A stretch of DNA of 64,000 nucleotides from Taklimakanibacter lacteus (GTDB lineage: Bacteria > Pseudomonadota > Alphaproteobacteria > Rhizobiales > Aestuariivirgaceae): NCBI GenBank assembly GCA_003576695.1, contig QOZQ01000017.1, positions 53,602-117,601 of the forward strand, written 5' to 3'. The notes below the pieces were generated by a model. It had not been told where the DNA came from and ran no database searches. It worked only from the letters and a program-made list of their open reading frames with translations. Every line of letters begins with the position of its first letter. Position 1 is the first letter of the stretch. This document shows positions 6,368-15,208 of this stretch, piece by piece. The translations under genes and the position numbers were made by a program.

Positions 6368-8686
6368 TTAAGCCGCCGCCGAATGCGCGGGCTTTGCCGC
6401 GACCGCCGGCAGTCTGACGGTGACGGTGGTGCCCTTGCCGGCCTCGCTGGCGATGGTGAGCTCGCCGCCGTGGAGTTCCACCAGCGATTTCGAGATGGCG
6501 AGGCCTAGCCCTGAGCCGCCCTTGGTCTTGGTGAACTGGTTCTCGACCTGCTCGAAGGGCCGGCCCAGCTTCTCGATATCCTTGGGCGGAATGCCGATGC
6601 CTGTATCGGCGATGGTGATCAGCGCATTGTCGCCATCGAGCCTGACCGACAGCGTGACGCGCCCGCCTTCCGGCGTGAACTTCACCGCATTGGAGGTGAG
6701 ATTGATCAGGATCTGCTTGACGGCGCGGGTATCGACATCGGCCTTGAGCTTCTTGGGCGCATGGCAGACAAGCTCGACCTTGCCCTCCTGGGCGCGCGCC
6801 TCGACCAGGCGCAGCGTCTCCTTCACGATCTCGGAGAGATCGGCCTTCTGCAATTCGAGCTTGAGGCGGCCGGCCTCGATCTTCGACATGTCGAGGATGT
6901 CCGAGATGACATCGAGCAGGAACTGGCCGCTCGAATGGATGTCCCGGGCATATTCGATATATTTGCCCGCACCCACGGGACCGAACATCTGGTTCTCCAT
7001 CACCTGGCTGAAGCCGATGATGGCGTTGAGCGGGGTTCTGAGCTCATGGCTCATATTGGCGAGGAATTCCGACTTCGACCGGCTCGCGGCCTCGGCCCTG
7101 GTCTTCTCGCGCGAATATTTGTCGGCGAGGTCGGCGAGGCGCTGCGACTGCTGCTCGGCGAGGAGGCGCTCTTTCTGCAGGTCGCGCACCGTCATCATCA
7201 ATTCGCGCTCGGACAACAACAGGCGCTCTTCCTGCTGCTTGAGCGGCGTGATGTCGGTGCCGACCGAGACGAAGCCGCCATCCTTGGTGCGCCGCTCATT
7301 GATCTGCAGCCAGCGCCCGTCGCCCAACTGCACCTCGAAAGTGTTGCCTTCGCCGGCGATGCGGCTGTGGATCGGCATGCGCTGGCGCACCGCCGGCTCC
7401 TTGGCCGTCTTGGCGACAAGCTCGTAAGGCGTGCCCGGCGTGCACACGCTGGCGGGCAGCGAATGGAACTGCTGGTACTTGGTGTTGCACAGAACGAGGC
7501 GGTTCTCGGCATCCCACAGAACGAAGGCTTCCGAGATATTCTCGATCGCATCCTTGAGGCGCAATTCCGCTTCCTGGTTGAGCCGGTCGGCGAGCTTCTG
7601 CGCGGTGATGTCGATGACGATGCCGACGAGATGCGGCTCGACCTCTTCCGGCGCGTTGGAGAGCTCGGCGCGCGCCCTGAGCCACACCCAGTTGCCGTCG
7701 ACATGGCGCATGCGGAATTCGTGGTCGAAGACCGATTTCTGGCCGGTCAGCAGCGCCTCGACCACTTCCTCGAGTTGCGCGTCCTCGGGATGGATGCGAT
7801 CGGCGACATCGCCGAAATTGAGGAACTCGCCGGTCTCCTCAAGGCCCAAGATGTCATACATGGATTTCGACCAGAAGATCCGGCCGCGCGATATGTCCCA
7901 GTCCCACAGGCCGCAATGGCCGCGGTCGAGCGCCTTGTCGAGCCGCTCGGTGGCGACGGTCAGCGTGCGGTCGGCTTCCGACGCTTTGGCGGCCTGCCAG
8001 TGGAAAGCGCCGCCCAGCATCATGAGGACGAGGAAGGTGACGCCGAACAGCACGCTCACCTGCATGACGCTGTCCTTCCAGGCGCGCATGACATCGGCGC
8101 GCTTCTGGATGACGAGGAGGCTGCCGGGCAGCGGCGAGAGATCGCTCATGCCGACATAGGCTTCCTCGCCGGAGGTCAGCGTGATGCGCGCCATCTCGGT
8201 GTCGTTGATGTTGATTTCGGTGATGAAACGATTGCTGAGCACATCGCCGATGGTCTGGCCGGCGATGGAGCCGTCGGCTTTCGAGGCGACCGTGATCACG
8301 CCCGAGGCATTGACGAATGCGAAGATGCGGCCTTCACGCTGCGCTTCGGGCAGCAGCGCCGCGTCGAGATCGTCCTGGGTGAAGGGCTTCGGCGTGAAGC
8401 CCGACTGGATCTGGGTGCGCGCCGCCTGCTTGATGTGCTGGGCCGCCGCCGTCGCATAGAGCAGCGTCTGGCGGTTCTGTTCGGTCAGATGCGTCATCCG
8501 GCTTTGCGCCAGCTGCAGGATGAGCGCCAGAGCAAGAGTCACGAGGAAGAGCGAGACGAGGATGGTGATGAGGATGCGAAGCGAGCGCTCACCTATGGTA
8601 ATCCGGGCCCAGCCGGGCAAGGGGAGCGGCAAGCGGAGCACCCGCTCCTTGAAGTAAAGTCCGCCCAACTGTGCTTTGCTGCCCAA
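6368..8686 (-). CDS. PAS-domain sensor histidine kinase, PdhS/PleC-like
   Basis: A 772-residue inner-membrane kinase. One transmembrane helix lies near residues 35-58 and a second near 208-228, bracketing a periplasmic sensor of about 150 residues. Two PAS regions follow (about 245-370 and 375-490), then a coiled coil (about 490-530). The HisKA domain carries the phospho-acceptor in ANMSHELRTPLNAIIGFSQV, with His547 by my count. The HATPase domain from about residue 650 has the N box (ILINLTSNAVKFTPEGG) and G boxes (DTGIGIP, GGSGLGLAISK). The HisKA sequence resembles the DivJ/PleC/PdhS group of cell-cycle kinases that act on DivK, but assignment to a named member is not possible here. No response regulator is encoded nearby. 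Confidence 0.9.
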   Translation of the reverse strand: MGSKAQLGGLYFKERVLRLPLPLPGWARITIGERSLRILITILVSLFLVTLALALILQLAQSRMTHLTEQNRQTLLYATAAAQHIKQAARTQIQSGFTPKPFTQDDLDAALLPEAQREGRIFAFVNASGVITVASKADGSIAGQTIGDVLSNRFITEININDTEMARITLTSGEEAYVGMSDLSPLPGSLLVIQKRADVMRAWKDSVMQVSVLFGVTFLVLMMLGGAFHWQAAKASEADRTLTVATERLDKALDRGHCGLWDWDISRGRIFWSKSMYDILGLEETGEFLNFGDVADRIHPEDAQLEEVVEALLTGQKSVFDHEFRMRHVDGNWVWLRARAELSNAPEEVEPHLVGIVIDITAQKLADRLNQEAELRLKDAIENISEAFVLWDAENRLVLCNTKYQQFHSLPASVCTPGTPYELVAKTAKEPAVRQRMPIHSRIAGEGNTFEVQLGDGRWLQINERRTKDGGFVSVGTDITPLKQQEERLLLSERELMMTVRDLQKERLLAEQQSQRLADLADKYSREKTRAEAASRSKSEFLANMSHELRTPLNAIIGFSQVMENQMFGPVGAGKYIEYARDIHSSGQFLLDVISDILDMSKIEAGRLKLELQKADLSEIVKETLRLVEARAQEGKVELVCHAPKKLKADVDTRAVKQILINLTSNAVKFTPEGGRVTLSVRLDGDNALITIADTGIGIPPKDIEKLGRPFEQVENQFTKTKGGSGLGLAISKSLVELHGGELTIASEAGKGTTVTVRLPAVAAKPAHSAAA

Positions 8687-8859
8687 GTACCGCCCCCTGC
8701 GTGGCGCTCATTCAACGGGAATCCGCACCCCCAAACCAACCCACCTCACGAATCACCGCCTATTGATTCGTAAGTGGAATGATTTGTCCAGCCGGAAACA
8801 GGTGGCAGCTATTCTATTGAAAGAACGAGCAATTTTAAGGCGGATGGGCGGTGGTTGGG

Positions 8860-9603
8860 TCAGTCGCCGCAAGGCATATCGAACACCAGCAGTCCAGCTT
8901 TTCCGAGTGGGAGCTGAGCCACGACCTGGCCCTGCGGATTGATGACGGCGGTCGGGCCCAAGGCAACGCTTCCATCCCGTTCGCCGGTCACATCGGCGGA
9001 GAGGAGCCAGAGTCCAGTTTCCCGGCAGCGTTCGCCCCTGACGAGATTGTGCAGGGTCTTGAAGGCTTCGGCTCTTTGCCGCTGCATCATGTTGTTGGAG
9101 GGACAGACGACGAGCGATGCGCCGAGCTCGGCGATCCTGCGCGGCGCCTCGGGGAAGTTCGTGTCGTAGCAGATATTGATGCCGAAACGCAGGCCCTCGA
9201 CTTCGAAGATGGGGCTTCCGTCTCCGGCGGAGAATGCCCGTTCGCCATCCAAGAGATGCGCTTTCCGGTATCGGCCGACCAGATGGCCGTGCGCGACGAC
9301 GACGGCGGTGTTGAAGAGGCGTCCACCGTCGCTCTCGATCATGCCGATGACCAGCATCGGTCCGGCTTTCGGCAGCCGGTCGAGAATGCGGTTGAAGTCG
9401 GGCGAGCCGAGATCGAGCGCATGCCGCCGCGCCGAAGTCTCATCGGTCAGGTAGCCCTGCAGGAAGCCTTCCGGGAAGCACAGTAAGGCAGCCCCTTCCG
9501 CATCGGCACGACGGGCGAGGTCGCTGATGCACCGCAAGGCGGCGTCGACATTCTCGCGATATTCGACGGTCTGCGCCGCAGCGATGCGTATGATGGGCAT
9601 CAT
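8860..9603 (-). CDS. Carbon-nitrogen hydrolase (nitrilase superfamily)
   Basis: A 247-residue amidase/nitrilase-fold enzyme with the complete catalytic triad: Glu45 in CFPEGFLQGYL, Lys114 in YRKAHLLDGE and Cys145 in NICYDTNFPE. Such enzymes hydrolyse amides or nitriles of small metabolites; the substrate here is unknown. I chose the ATG at 9603 because the upstream extension is only the tail of the toxin gene in another frame, and this ATG overlaps the yhaV stop codon as ATGA. That four-base overlap couples its translation to the prlF-yhaV pair, an unusual companion for an amidohydrolase. Confidence 0.88.
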   Translation of the reverse strand: MMPIIRIAAAQTVEYRENVDAALRCISDLARRADAEGAALLCFPEGFLQGYLTDETSARRHALDLGSPDFNRILDRLPKAGPMLVIGMIESDGGRLFNTAVVVAHGHLVGRYRKAHLLDGERAFSAGDGSPIFEVEGLRFGINICYDTNFPEAPRRIAELGASLVVCPSNNMMQRQRAEAFKTLHNLVRGERCRETGLWLLSADVTGERDGSVALGPTAVINPQGQVVAQLPLGKAGLLVFDMPCGD

Positions 9604-10109
9604 TTTCCCGTCTTCACCTGCAGCCGCTTTAGTCTTGCTCCAGCTTCGGCGCTTGATGCAGCTCGGAGCAGTGATGGCCAATTGTCGGGCGGGTTGCCGC
9701 GCTGAAGCATCTTGCGGAAGACGGCATAGGCGTCCGCATCGCTCTCATATGCGCGCAATGAATTGTCGTCATTGACCCATGCGAGGACAATCGTGTTGCT
9801 TTCAGCAGAACGCTGGTAGCGGAAGAAGAGGCGGAACTGCTGCAGGAACTTCGCTCGGAACCAATGCTTGTAGTCATTCCCGAGCGTATCGCCTTGACGA
9901 TAGATGTCGCGTGTTGGATCACTGGGAATGTCTTCGAAGGCAACCTTAATCACAGCCGCGAGCAATTTCGCTGCCCGCTTTTTCCTGTAGCCCCTGGCAT
10001 CCTTCGCGCGCGCTTTTTCAACTTTCGCAATCAATGTTTCCAGCTGGTCGAGAAACAGTGGATGCGCATAGATGGTCCATCCATTGATCTTGACAGGCGC
10101 GTCAGTCAC
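9600..10109 (-). CDS. yhaV: Type II toxin, YhaV family
   Basis: A 169-residue protein matching YhaV, a RelE-superfamily ribosome-associated mRNA endonuclease. It has the characteristic N-terminus NGWTIYAHPLFLDQLETL and the core IPSDPTRDIYRQGDTLG followed by WFRAKFLQQFRLFFRY. It starts at GTG (10109), overlapping the antitoxin stop as GTGA, and ends overlapping the nitrilase start as ATGA. Its length is normal for the family and no frameshift is visible, so it is probably active and held by PrlF. Confidence 0.92.
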   Translation of the reverse strand: MTDAPVKINGWTIYAHPLFLDQLETLIAKVEKARAKDARGYRKKRAAKLLAAVIKVAFEDIPSDPTRDIYRQGDTLGNDYKHWFRAKFLQQFRLFFRYQRSAESNTIVLAWVNDDNSLRAYESDADAYAVFRKMLQRGNPPDNWPSLLRAASSAEAGARLKRLQVKTGK

Positions 10110-10444
10110 GCCTCGTCGTCCGGCAGCGCCTCGTCGAGATCGACAGTCACACCGCGGACCAGCTTCCTGCCGCGCTCCAGGAGATCGCGCGAAACCGGCT
10201 TTATCCGCGCGGGCTCAGCCGCCATGTCCTTGGCCAGAAATGCCAGGAACTTTCCGATTACCGGATCGGGCTTTTCAGCACTCTCCTGTTTGGCGAGGAC
10301 GACGGTACCATCGGCGAGACCGCGAAACACGACGCGATCGCGCTTGCCGAGCGCCAGCATCTTGCGAATTGCCGCCGGAACGGTCGTTTGGCCGCGATCG
10401 GTGATGGTCGCCGGGATTTCGAGAAGCTTCGCGTTCTTGGGCAT
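10106..10444 (-). CDS. prlF: Type II antitoxin, PrlF (SohA) family
   Basis: A 112-residue antitoxin with an N-terminal AbrB/SpoVT-type swapped-hairpin DNA-binding segment (PATITDRGQTTVPAAIRKML, then KRDRVVFRGLADGTVVL) and a C-terminal toxin-binding tail. This is the standard organisation of PrlF, partner of YhaV. The ATG at 10444 begins the family N-terminus MPKNAKLLEIPATI; the longer open frame upstream is antisense to pepN. PrlF normally represses its own operon, and a palindrome lies just upstream at 10457-10470. Confidence 0.92.
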   Translation of the reverse strand: MPKNAKLLEIPATITDRGQTTVPAAIRKMLALGKRDRVVFRGLADGTVVLAKQESAEKPDPVIGKFLAFLAKDMAAEPARIKPVSRDLLERGRKLVRGVTVDLDEALPDDEA

Positions 10445-10456
10445 GAAGCGGAATGT

Positions 10457-10470
10457 AATGCATTTGCATT
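10457..10470. promoter_or_regulatory. Candidate autoregulatory operator of prlF-yhaV
   Basis: A perfect inverted repeat, AATGCA-TT-TGCATT, lies 12 bases upstream of the prlF start and just beyond the pepN stop. It is AT-rich compared with its surroundings. PrlF/AbrB-type antitoxins bind short palindromes at their own promoters, so its position fits an operator. Binding is inferred. Confidence 0.45.
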
Positions 10471-10485
10471 GTAAGTCAAGGAAGT

Positions 10486-13125
10486 CTATCCCAGCGACTT
10501 GGAGACGATCTCGAACAGGTCGCGCGACAGGCCGGGGGTGGCGAGAATGCGCTCCAATTGCGCCCGGGCGAGACCGCGCCGCTTCTCCTCGAGCGTGGCC
10601 CAGCTGCGGAAGGCGGTGGCCATGCGGGCCGCCACTTGCGGGTTGATCTTGTCGAGGGCCAGGATCGTGTCGGCAAGGATCGCATAGCCTTCGCCATCCG
10701 GCGCATGGAAGGCGAAGGGGTTGCCCATGGCGAGCACGCCGATGAGGCTTCGCACCCGGTTGGGCGTCGTCAGCTTGAAGTCCGGGCGCTTCATCAGCTC
10801 GCGCACGCGCCGGTTCGTCTGGGCCAGCGGCGCCGAAGCCTGCAGCGCGTACCATTTGTCGACGAGGAGATGATCGTCCCTGTGGCGCTGGTGGAAGGCG
10901 CCAAGCGCCTCATCGCGCTCCGGGCGGTCGAGCGTGACCAGGGTCGAGAGGGCGCCGATCTCGTCCGTCATATTGCCGGGCCTGGCGAGCTGTTCCATGG
11001 CGAGCTTCGCGCCCAATGCCGGATCGCCGCCCGCGAGCGCATACAGCACCGCATAGCGCAGCGCCCGCCGCCCGGTCTCCGGCGGATCGGGCCGGTAGGC
11101 GCCTTTCGCTTCCGTCCTGCGCCACAAATCGAGCAGCACCTTCTTCAGGCTGGTGCCGATCTCGGCGCGCAGACTTTCGCGCATCTCATGGATGGCGCCC
11201 GGATCGACATCGCGGCCGATCAGCGTGGCGATTTCCTGCTCGCCGGGAAGGGACAGCATCGATGCCTTGAAGGCATCGTCGAGCTCGTCATCGGCAAGCA
11301 CCGCGCTGAGCGCCGCGATGAAGGACTTGCCGTCCGAGACGGAGCGTTTGCCGGCGAGACGGGCGCGCATCAGCGCATGGGCCGCCGACTGCGCCGCCTC
11401 CCAGCGGTTGAAGGTGTCGCTGTCATGCTTCATCAGGAAGAGCTGATCGGCAAGCTTGGCCCAGCCCTTGATCCTGATGGGTGCCGAGAAGCCGCGATTG
11501 AGCGACAGCACCGGCTTTTTGGCGACGTTCCGGAAGCGGAACGTCTTCCTGGCCTCGGTGAGTTCGATCAGGGGCTCATTGAGCAGTCCAGTGCCTTCGA
11601 GATCGAGCGGCATGTCCTCACCATCAGGACCGACGAGCCCGATGCCGAGCGGGATCTGCAAGGCGGCCTTGGCCGGCTGGCCGGGCGTCGGCGCCGTCAC
11701 CTGCTCGAGGGTGAGGTCATAGGTCTTTTTCGCCGCATTGTATTTTTCCGAAACGGTGACCTCCGGCGTGCCGGCCTGCTCATACCAGGTGAAGAATTGG
11801 TCGAGATTGCGGCCCGACGCATCGGCCATGCAGCGCACGAAATCCTCGACCGTCGCCGCCTCGCCGTCATGGCGCTCGAAATAGAGATCCATCGCGCGGC
11901 GAAAGGCGTCGCGGCCGATGAGGGTGAGCATCATGCGACAGAGCTCGGCACCCTTCTCATAGACGGTCGCCGTATAGAAGTTGTTGATCTCGATATAGGA
12001 GCTGGGCCTGACCGGATGGGCCAGCGGCCCGCCATCTTCCGGGAACTGGTCGCCGCGCAATCGTTTCACATCGGCGATGCGCTTCACCGCGCGCGAGCGG
12101 ATATCGGCGGTGAATTCCTGGTCGCGGAAGACGGTGAGGCCTTCCTTGAGGCAGAGCTGGAACCAGTCGCGGCAGGTGATGCGGTTGCCGGTCCAGTTGT
12201 GGAAATATTCATGCGCGATGATCGCTTCGATATTGACATAGTCGACATCGGTCGCGGTCTCGGGCAGGGCCAGTATGTATTTGTCGTTGAAGACATTGAG
12301 CCCCTTGTTCTCCATGGCGCCCATATTGAAGTCGGAGACGGCGACGATCATGAAGATGTCGAGGTCATATTCGAGGCCGAAGCGTTCTTCGTCCCAGCGC
12401 ATAGAGGTCTTGAGCGACTCCATCGCCCAGCCGCAGCGGTCCTCCTTGCCCTTCTCGACATAGATGCGTAAGCCCACCTTGCGGCCCGAGCTCGTCACAT
12501 AGCTGTCGGCGACATGGGCAAGATCGCCCGCGACGAGGGCGAAGAGGTAGGAAGGCTTCGGATGCGGATCGTCCCATTCGGCAAAATGCCGGTCGGTGCC
12601 GGCGATGGCGCCGGCAGCGCCGGGATTGCCGTTGGACAGGAGCACCGGGCAGGTCGCGGTGGGACCCTCGATGCGCACCTTGTAGCGCGCCATCACGTCC
12701 GGCCGGTCGTAGAAATAGGTGATGCGCCGAAAGCCCTCCGCCTCGCATTGCGTGCAGAAGATGCCGTTCGAGACATAGAGTCCGGATAGTTCGGTATTGG
12801 CCGCAGGCTTGCAGATCGTGACGACCTCGAGTGTGAAGGGCTTTTGCGGCACTTGGGCGATGGTGAGGCTCGTGGCGTTGACGCTGTAGCGTGACGGATC
12901 GAGCGGCTTGCCATCTAGGCTGATCGATTTGAGCTCGAGCTTCTCGCCGTCCAGCACCAGGGGTGCATCGGGTGCGCCGGCCGCTTCATTGGGCCTGAAA
13001 GTGAGGCGGGAGGCGACCCGGGTCGCTTCGGGGCTCAGGCTGAAATCAAGGTGAACCGCGTCGACCAGATAGGGAACCGGCTTGTAATCCTTCAAATAAA
13101 CGGTCTGCGGGCTTATATTGTTCAT
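10486..13125 (-). CDS. pepN: Aminopeptidase N (M1 zinc metallopeptidase)
   Basis: An 879-residue cytoplasmic aminopeptidase that removes N-terminal residues from peptides. The substrate-binding MGAMENKGLNVFN lies near residue 276, and the zinc site HEYFHNWTGNRITCRDWFQL with the downstream Glu of LKEGLTVFRDQEF near residues 312-340. This is the HExxH-x18-E pattern of the M1 family and the signature of the PepN subgroup (GAMEN plus HEYFHNWTGNR). The length is close to that of E. coli PepN (870 residues). It is divergent from the GreA/GreB-like gene with 40 bases between starts. Confidence 0.97.
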   Translation of the reverse strand: MNNISPQTVYLKDYKPVPYLVDAVHLDFSLSPEATRVASRLTFRPNEAAGAPDAPLVLDGEKLELKSISLDGKPLDPSRYSVNATSLTIAQVPQKPFTLEVVTICKPAANTELSGLYVSNGIFCTQCEAEGFRRITYFYDRPDVMARYKVRIEGPTATCPVLLSNGNPGAAGAIAGTDRHFAEWDDPHPKPSYLFALVAGDLAHVADSYVTSSGRKVGLRIYVEKGKEDRCGWAMESLKTSMRWDEERFGLEYDLDIFMIVAVSDFNMGAMENKGLNVFNDKYILALPETATDVDYVNIEAIIAHEYFHNWTGNRITCRDWFQLCLKEGLTVFRDQEFTADIRSRAVKRIADVKRLRGDQFPEDGGPLAHPVRPSSYIEINNFYTATVYEKGAELCRMMLTLIGRDAFRRAMDLYFERHDGEAATVEDFVRCMADASGRNLDQFFTWYEQAGTPEVTVSEKYNAAKKTYDLTLEQVTAPTPGQPAKAALQIPLGIGLVGPDGEDMPLDLEGTGLLNEPLIELTEARKTFRFRNVAKKPVLSLNRGFSAPIRIKGWAKLADQLFLMKHDSDTFNRWEAAQSAAHALMRARLAGKRSVSDGKSFIAALSAVLADDELDDAFKASMLSLPGEQEIATLIGRDVDPGAIHEMRESLRAEIGTSLKKVLLDLWRRTEAKGAYRPDPPETGRRALRYAVLYALAGGDPALGAKLAMEQLARPGNMTDEIGALSTLVTLDRPERDEALGAFHQRHRDDHLLVDKWYALQASAPLAQTNRRVRELMKRPDFKLTTPNRVRSLIGVLAMGNPFAFHAPDGEGYAILADTILALDKINPQVAARMATAFRSWATLEEKRRGLARAQLERILATPGLSRDLFEIVSKSLG

Positions 13126-13165
13126 ATGCTATAGTGTCTTGGGGGTTGAAAGAGAGTCGTCGATT

Positions 13166-13639
13166 ATGAGCCGGGCTTTCGTCAAAGAGCAAGATGGACA
13201 GGATGCCGTTGAGGAACTGCCGGAGCATCCGATCAGCCCCAATCCGAACTTCGTGACCCCGCGCGGTCTTGCGCTCATCGACGAAGAGATCGAGACGGCC
13301 CGCAAGCTTCTGGCGCATGCCCAGCATGAAACCGATCGCGCCGGTATCGCGCGCGCCTCGCGCGATCTGCGCTACTGGACGCAGCGCCGCGCCACCGCGC
13401 AGCCGGTCGAGCCGCCCAAGGCGCCGCAGAAAGTCGCCTTCGCCACGCGCGTCACCATCAAGCGCGATGACGGCCGCGAGCAGACTTTCTCCATCGTCGG
13501 CGAGGACGAGGCTGATCTCGAAAAGGGATTGATCGCCTATACCGTGCCGATGGCGCGGGGCTTGCTCGGCCTCGAAGTCGGCGAGGAAGCGGAATTGCCC
13601 GGCGGCAATGGTGAAGTGACCGCGATCACGGCGATCTGA
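13166..13639 (+). CDS. GreA/GreB-family protein
   Basis: A 157-residue protein. The N-terminal half is a predicted coiled coil (about residues 27-75, EETARKLLAHAQHETDR-like heptads), and the C-terminal half is the FKBP-like GreA/GreB fold (RVTIKRDDGREQTFSIVGEDEAD, then ISYTVP-like and GLEVGEEAELPGGNGEVTAI). GreA/GreB rescue backtracked RNA polymerase through acidic residues at the coiled-coil tip; related proteins such as Rnk inhibit instead, so I do not assign a mode of action. I chose the ATG at 13166 because the family N-terminus (MSRAFVKE) begins there and GAGAG precedes it. Confidence 0.8.
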   Translation: MSRAFVKEQDGQDAVEELPEHPISPNPNFVTPRGLALIDEEIETARKLLAHAQHETDRAGIARASRDLRYWTQRRATAQPVEPPKAPQKVAFATRVTIKRDDGREQTFSIVGEDEADLEKGLIAYTVPMARGLLGLEVGEEAELPGGNGEVTAITAI

Positions 13640-13641
13640 CT

Positions 13642-13843
13642 TACCCTCGCCCCGCTTCAGCGGGGAGAGGGGAGGGGCCCGACGCGAAGCGGCGGGAAGG
13701 GTGAGGGGCATGGTTGTTACAGTTTTGCTTCCCGCCCATACACTCCTGATCAAAGTATCGAGTAAACTTCCCAGCAAACCCCTCACCCTCCCATTGCTGC
13801 GCAATGGGTCCCTCCCTCTCCCTGCTAAAGCGGGGCGAGGGTA
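13642..13843. repeat. Dispersed palindromic intergenic repeat, copy B
   Basis: It begins TACCCTCGCCCCGCTT and ends GCGGGGCGAGGGTA, so its ends are inverted repeats. Internal palindromes include GCGAAGCGGCGGGA and CCATTGCTGCGCAATGG. It is closely similar to copies A and C in the outer arms, but the central spacer is different and AT-rich. It occupies most of the gap between the convergent GreA/GreB-like and dadA-like genes, so it may also terminate both. Confidence 0.85.
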
Positions 13844-13869
13844 AAAGACCGCAGGTCATGCTGAACACG

Positions 13870-15120
13870 TCAGAACCGATCGACACGGAAGGTTGAGAGA
13901 TCCGTATTGCTCTTGGCCCCGCTGAGCATCTCGCTCAACAGGCGGCCGGTGGTCGGGCCCCAGGTCAGGCCCATATGGCTGTGGCCGAAACCGTACCAGA
14001 CATTTGAAACCTTGCGCGACGGGCCGATGACCGGCAGGCCGTCGGGCGTGCCGGGCCTGCGCCCCATCCAGCGCGACGCATTCTCGTCGATGGCGCGCAA
14101 TTTGGGCAGGCAGCGCTTGGCGAAGGGCCACAGCACATCGGCGCGCTTCCAGTTCGGCGCCGCATCGAGGCCGGCGAATTCATCGGTGCCGGCGAGTCTG
14201 AGCCCCACATCCATGGGCGTCATGGCCATGGGTGATGCCACATAAGTGAGCGAGCGCCCGAGCGTGATGCCGGGATCGGGGATGACGAGATGGTAGCCGC
14301 GCTCGGCTTCGAGCAGCACCTTGTCGCCGAACTGCCGGGCGAAGAAATTCGAATAGGCGCCGGCGCAGATCACCAGCCGGTCGAGCTTGCGCTCGCCGCC
14401 GGCTTTCAGTGTGAGGGCTGTTGCCCGCGTTCCGTCCTGCGTGACCTGGACCACCTCGTCCTGCAGGATCTCGCCGCCATTGCGGACCAGATGCTCGGCG
14501 ATCGTGGTGACGACGGTCCTCGGGTTGCGCACATAGTACCAGCCGCCATGAAAGGCGCCGCAGGCGAAGTCGCGCGCCAGATCAGGCTCGATCTCGGCGA
14601 TCTCGCCGGGCGACAGGCGGGTCATGTCATAGCCATGCTCGCGCTTGACGATGCGCTCGGGTTCTTCCGCCCGGTACTGCGCCTCGGTGTCATAGAGGCG
14701 AAGGCTATCCTTCTTGACCAGGAGATCGGTCGCACCCGCCGCATGCAGCAAGGTGTCGAAATCGCTTACCGCCCGCAGACCGAGCGCGGCCCGCCCGGCG
14801 GTGATGCGGCGCACCCGGTGGGGCAGCGCATTGCGTCCGGCGGCCAGGAACCAGGGCAGCGCCTTGGGCAGATAGGACCAGCGGATGGTGAGAGGCCCCA
14901 GGGGATCGAGCAGCCAGCCCGGGATCTTGAGGAGGACGCGTGGACGGATGGTCGGCACCACCTCGGCGAAGGCGACGCCGCCGGCATTGCCGAAGGAACA
15001 GCCCTCGCCCGGCGCCACCCGGTCGATGACGGTGACCTTGTGCCCGGCGCGCTGCAGGAACGCCGCGGTCGATATGCCGATGATGCCGGCGCCGATGATG
15101 GTGATATGGGAAGGGGGCAT
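13870..15120 (-). CDS. FAD-dependent oxidoreductase, D-amino acid dehydrogenase (DadA)-like
   Basis: A 416-residue flavoprotein with an N-terminal Rossmann FAD-binding motif (ITIIGAGIIGISTAAFLQRA, residues 5-24), the continuation DRVAPGEGCSFGNAGGVAF and a C-terminal GTPDGLPVIGPS...GFGHSHMGLTWGP segment. This is the DadA / glycine-oxidase (DAO) family pattern, so oxidative deamination of D-amino acids to 2-oxo acids is likely, with electrons passed to the respiratory chain. The ATG at 15120 is the natural start; the longer open frame upstream runs antisense into the next gene region. The precise substrate cannot be read from sequence. Confidence 0.85.
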   Translation of the reverse strand: MPPSHITIIGAGIIGISTAAFLQRAGHKVTVIDRVAPGEGCSFGNAGGVAFAEVVPTIRPRVLLKIPGWLLDPLGPLTIRWSYLPKALPWFLAAGRNALPHRVRRITAGRAALGLRAVSDFDTLLHAAGATDLLVKKDSLRLYDTEAQYRAEEPERIVKREHGYDMTRLSPGEIAEIEPDLARDFACGAFHGGWYYVRNPRTVVTTIAEHLVRNGGEILQDEVVQVTQDGTRATALTLKAGGERKLDRLVICAGAYSNFFARQFGDKVLLEAERGYHLVIPDPGITLGRSLTYVASPMAMTPMDVGLRLAGTDEFAGLDAAPNWKRADVLWPFAKRCLPKLRAIDENASRWMGRRPGTPDGLPVIGPSRKVSNVWYGFGHSHMGLTWGPTTGRLLSEMLSGAKSNTDLSTFRVDRF

Positions 15121-15208
15121 GGAGGAGAGTGATCCGGGAGAGGGGCCCCGTTCTTCGATCCATTTGCCCTTGCCGTCAAGGCTCCCCTCAGAACCCTGTC
15201 CTGGTCGT

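Noticed and set aside
6761..8773. 670-codon open frame antisense to the histidine kinase
   Set aside because: Mirror frame of a certain kinase gene; no recognisable domain.
10558..12471. 637-codon open frame antisense to pepN
   Set aside because: Mirror frame of pepN, no motif.
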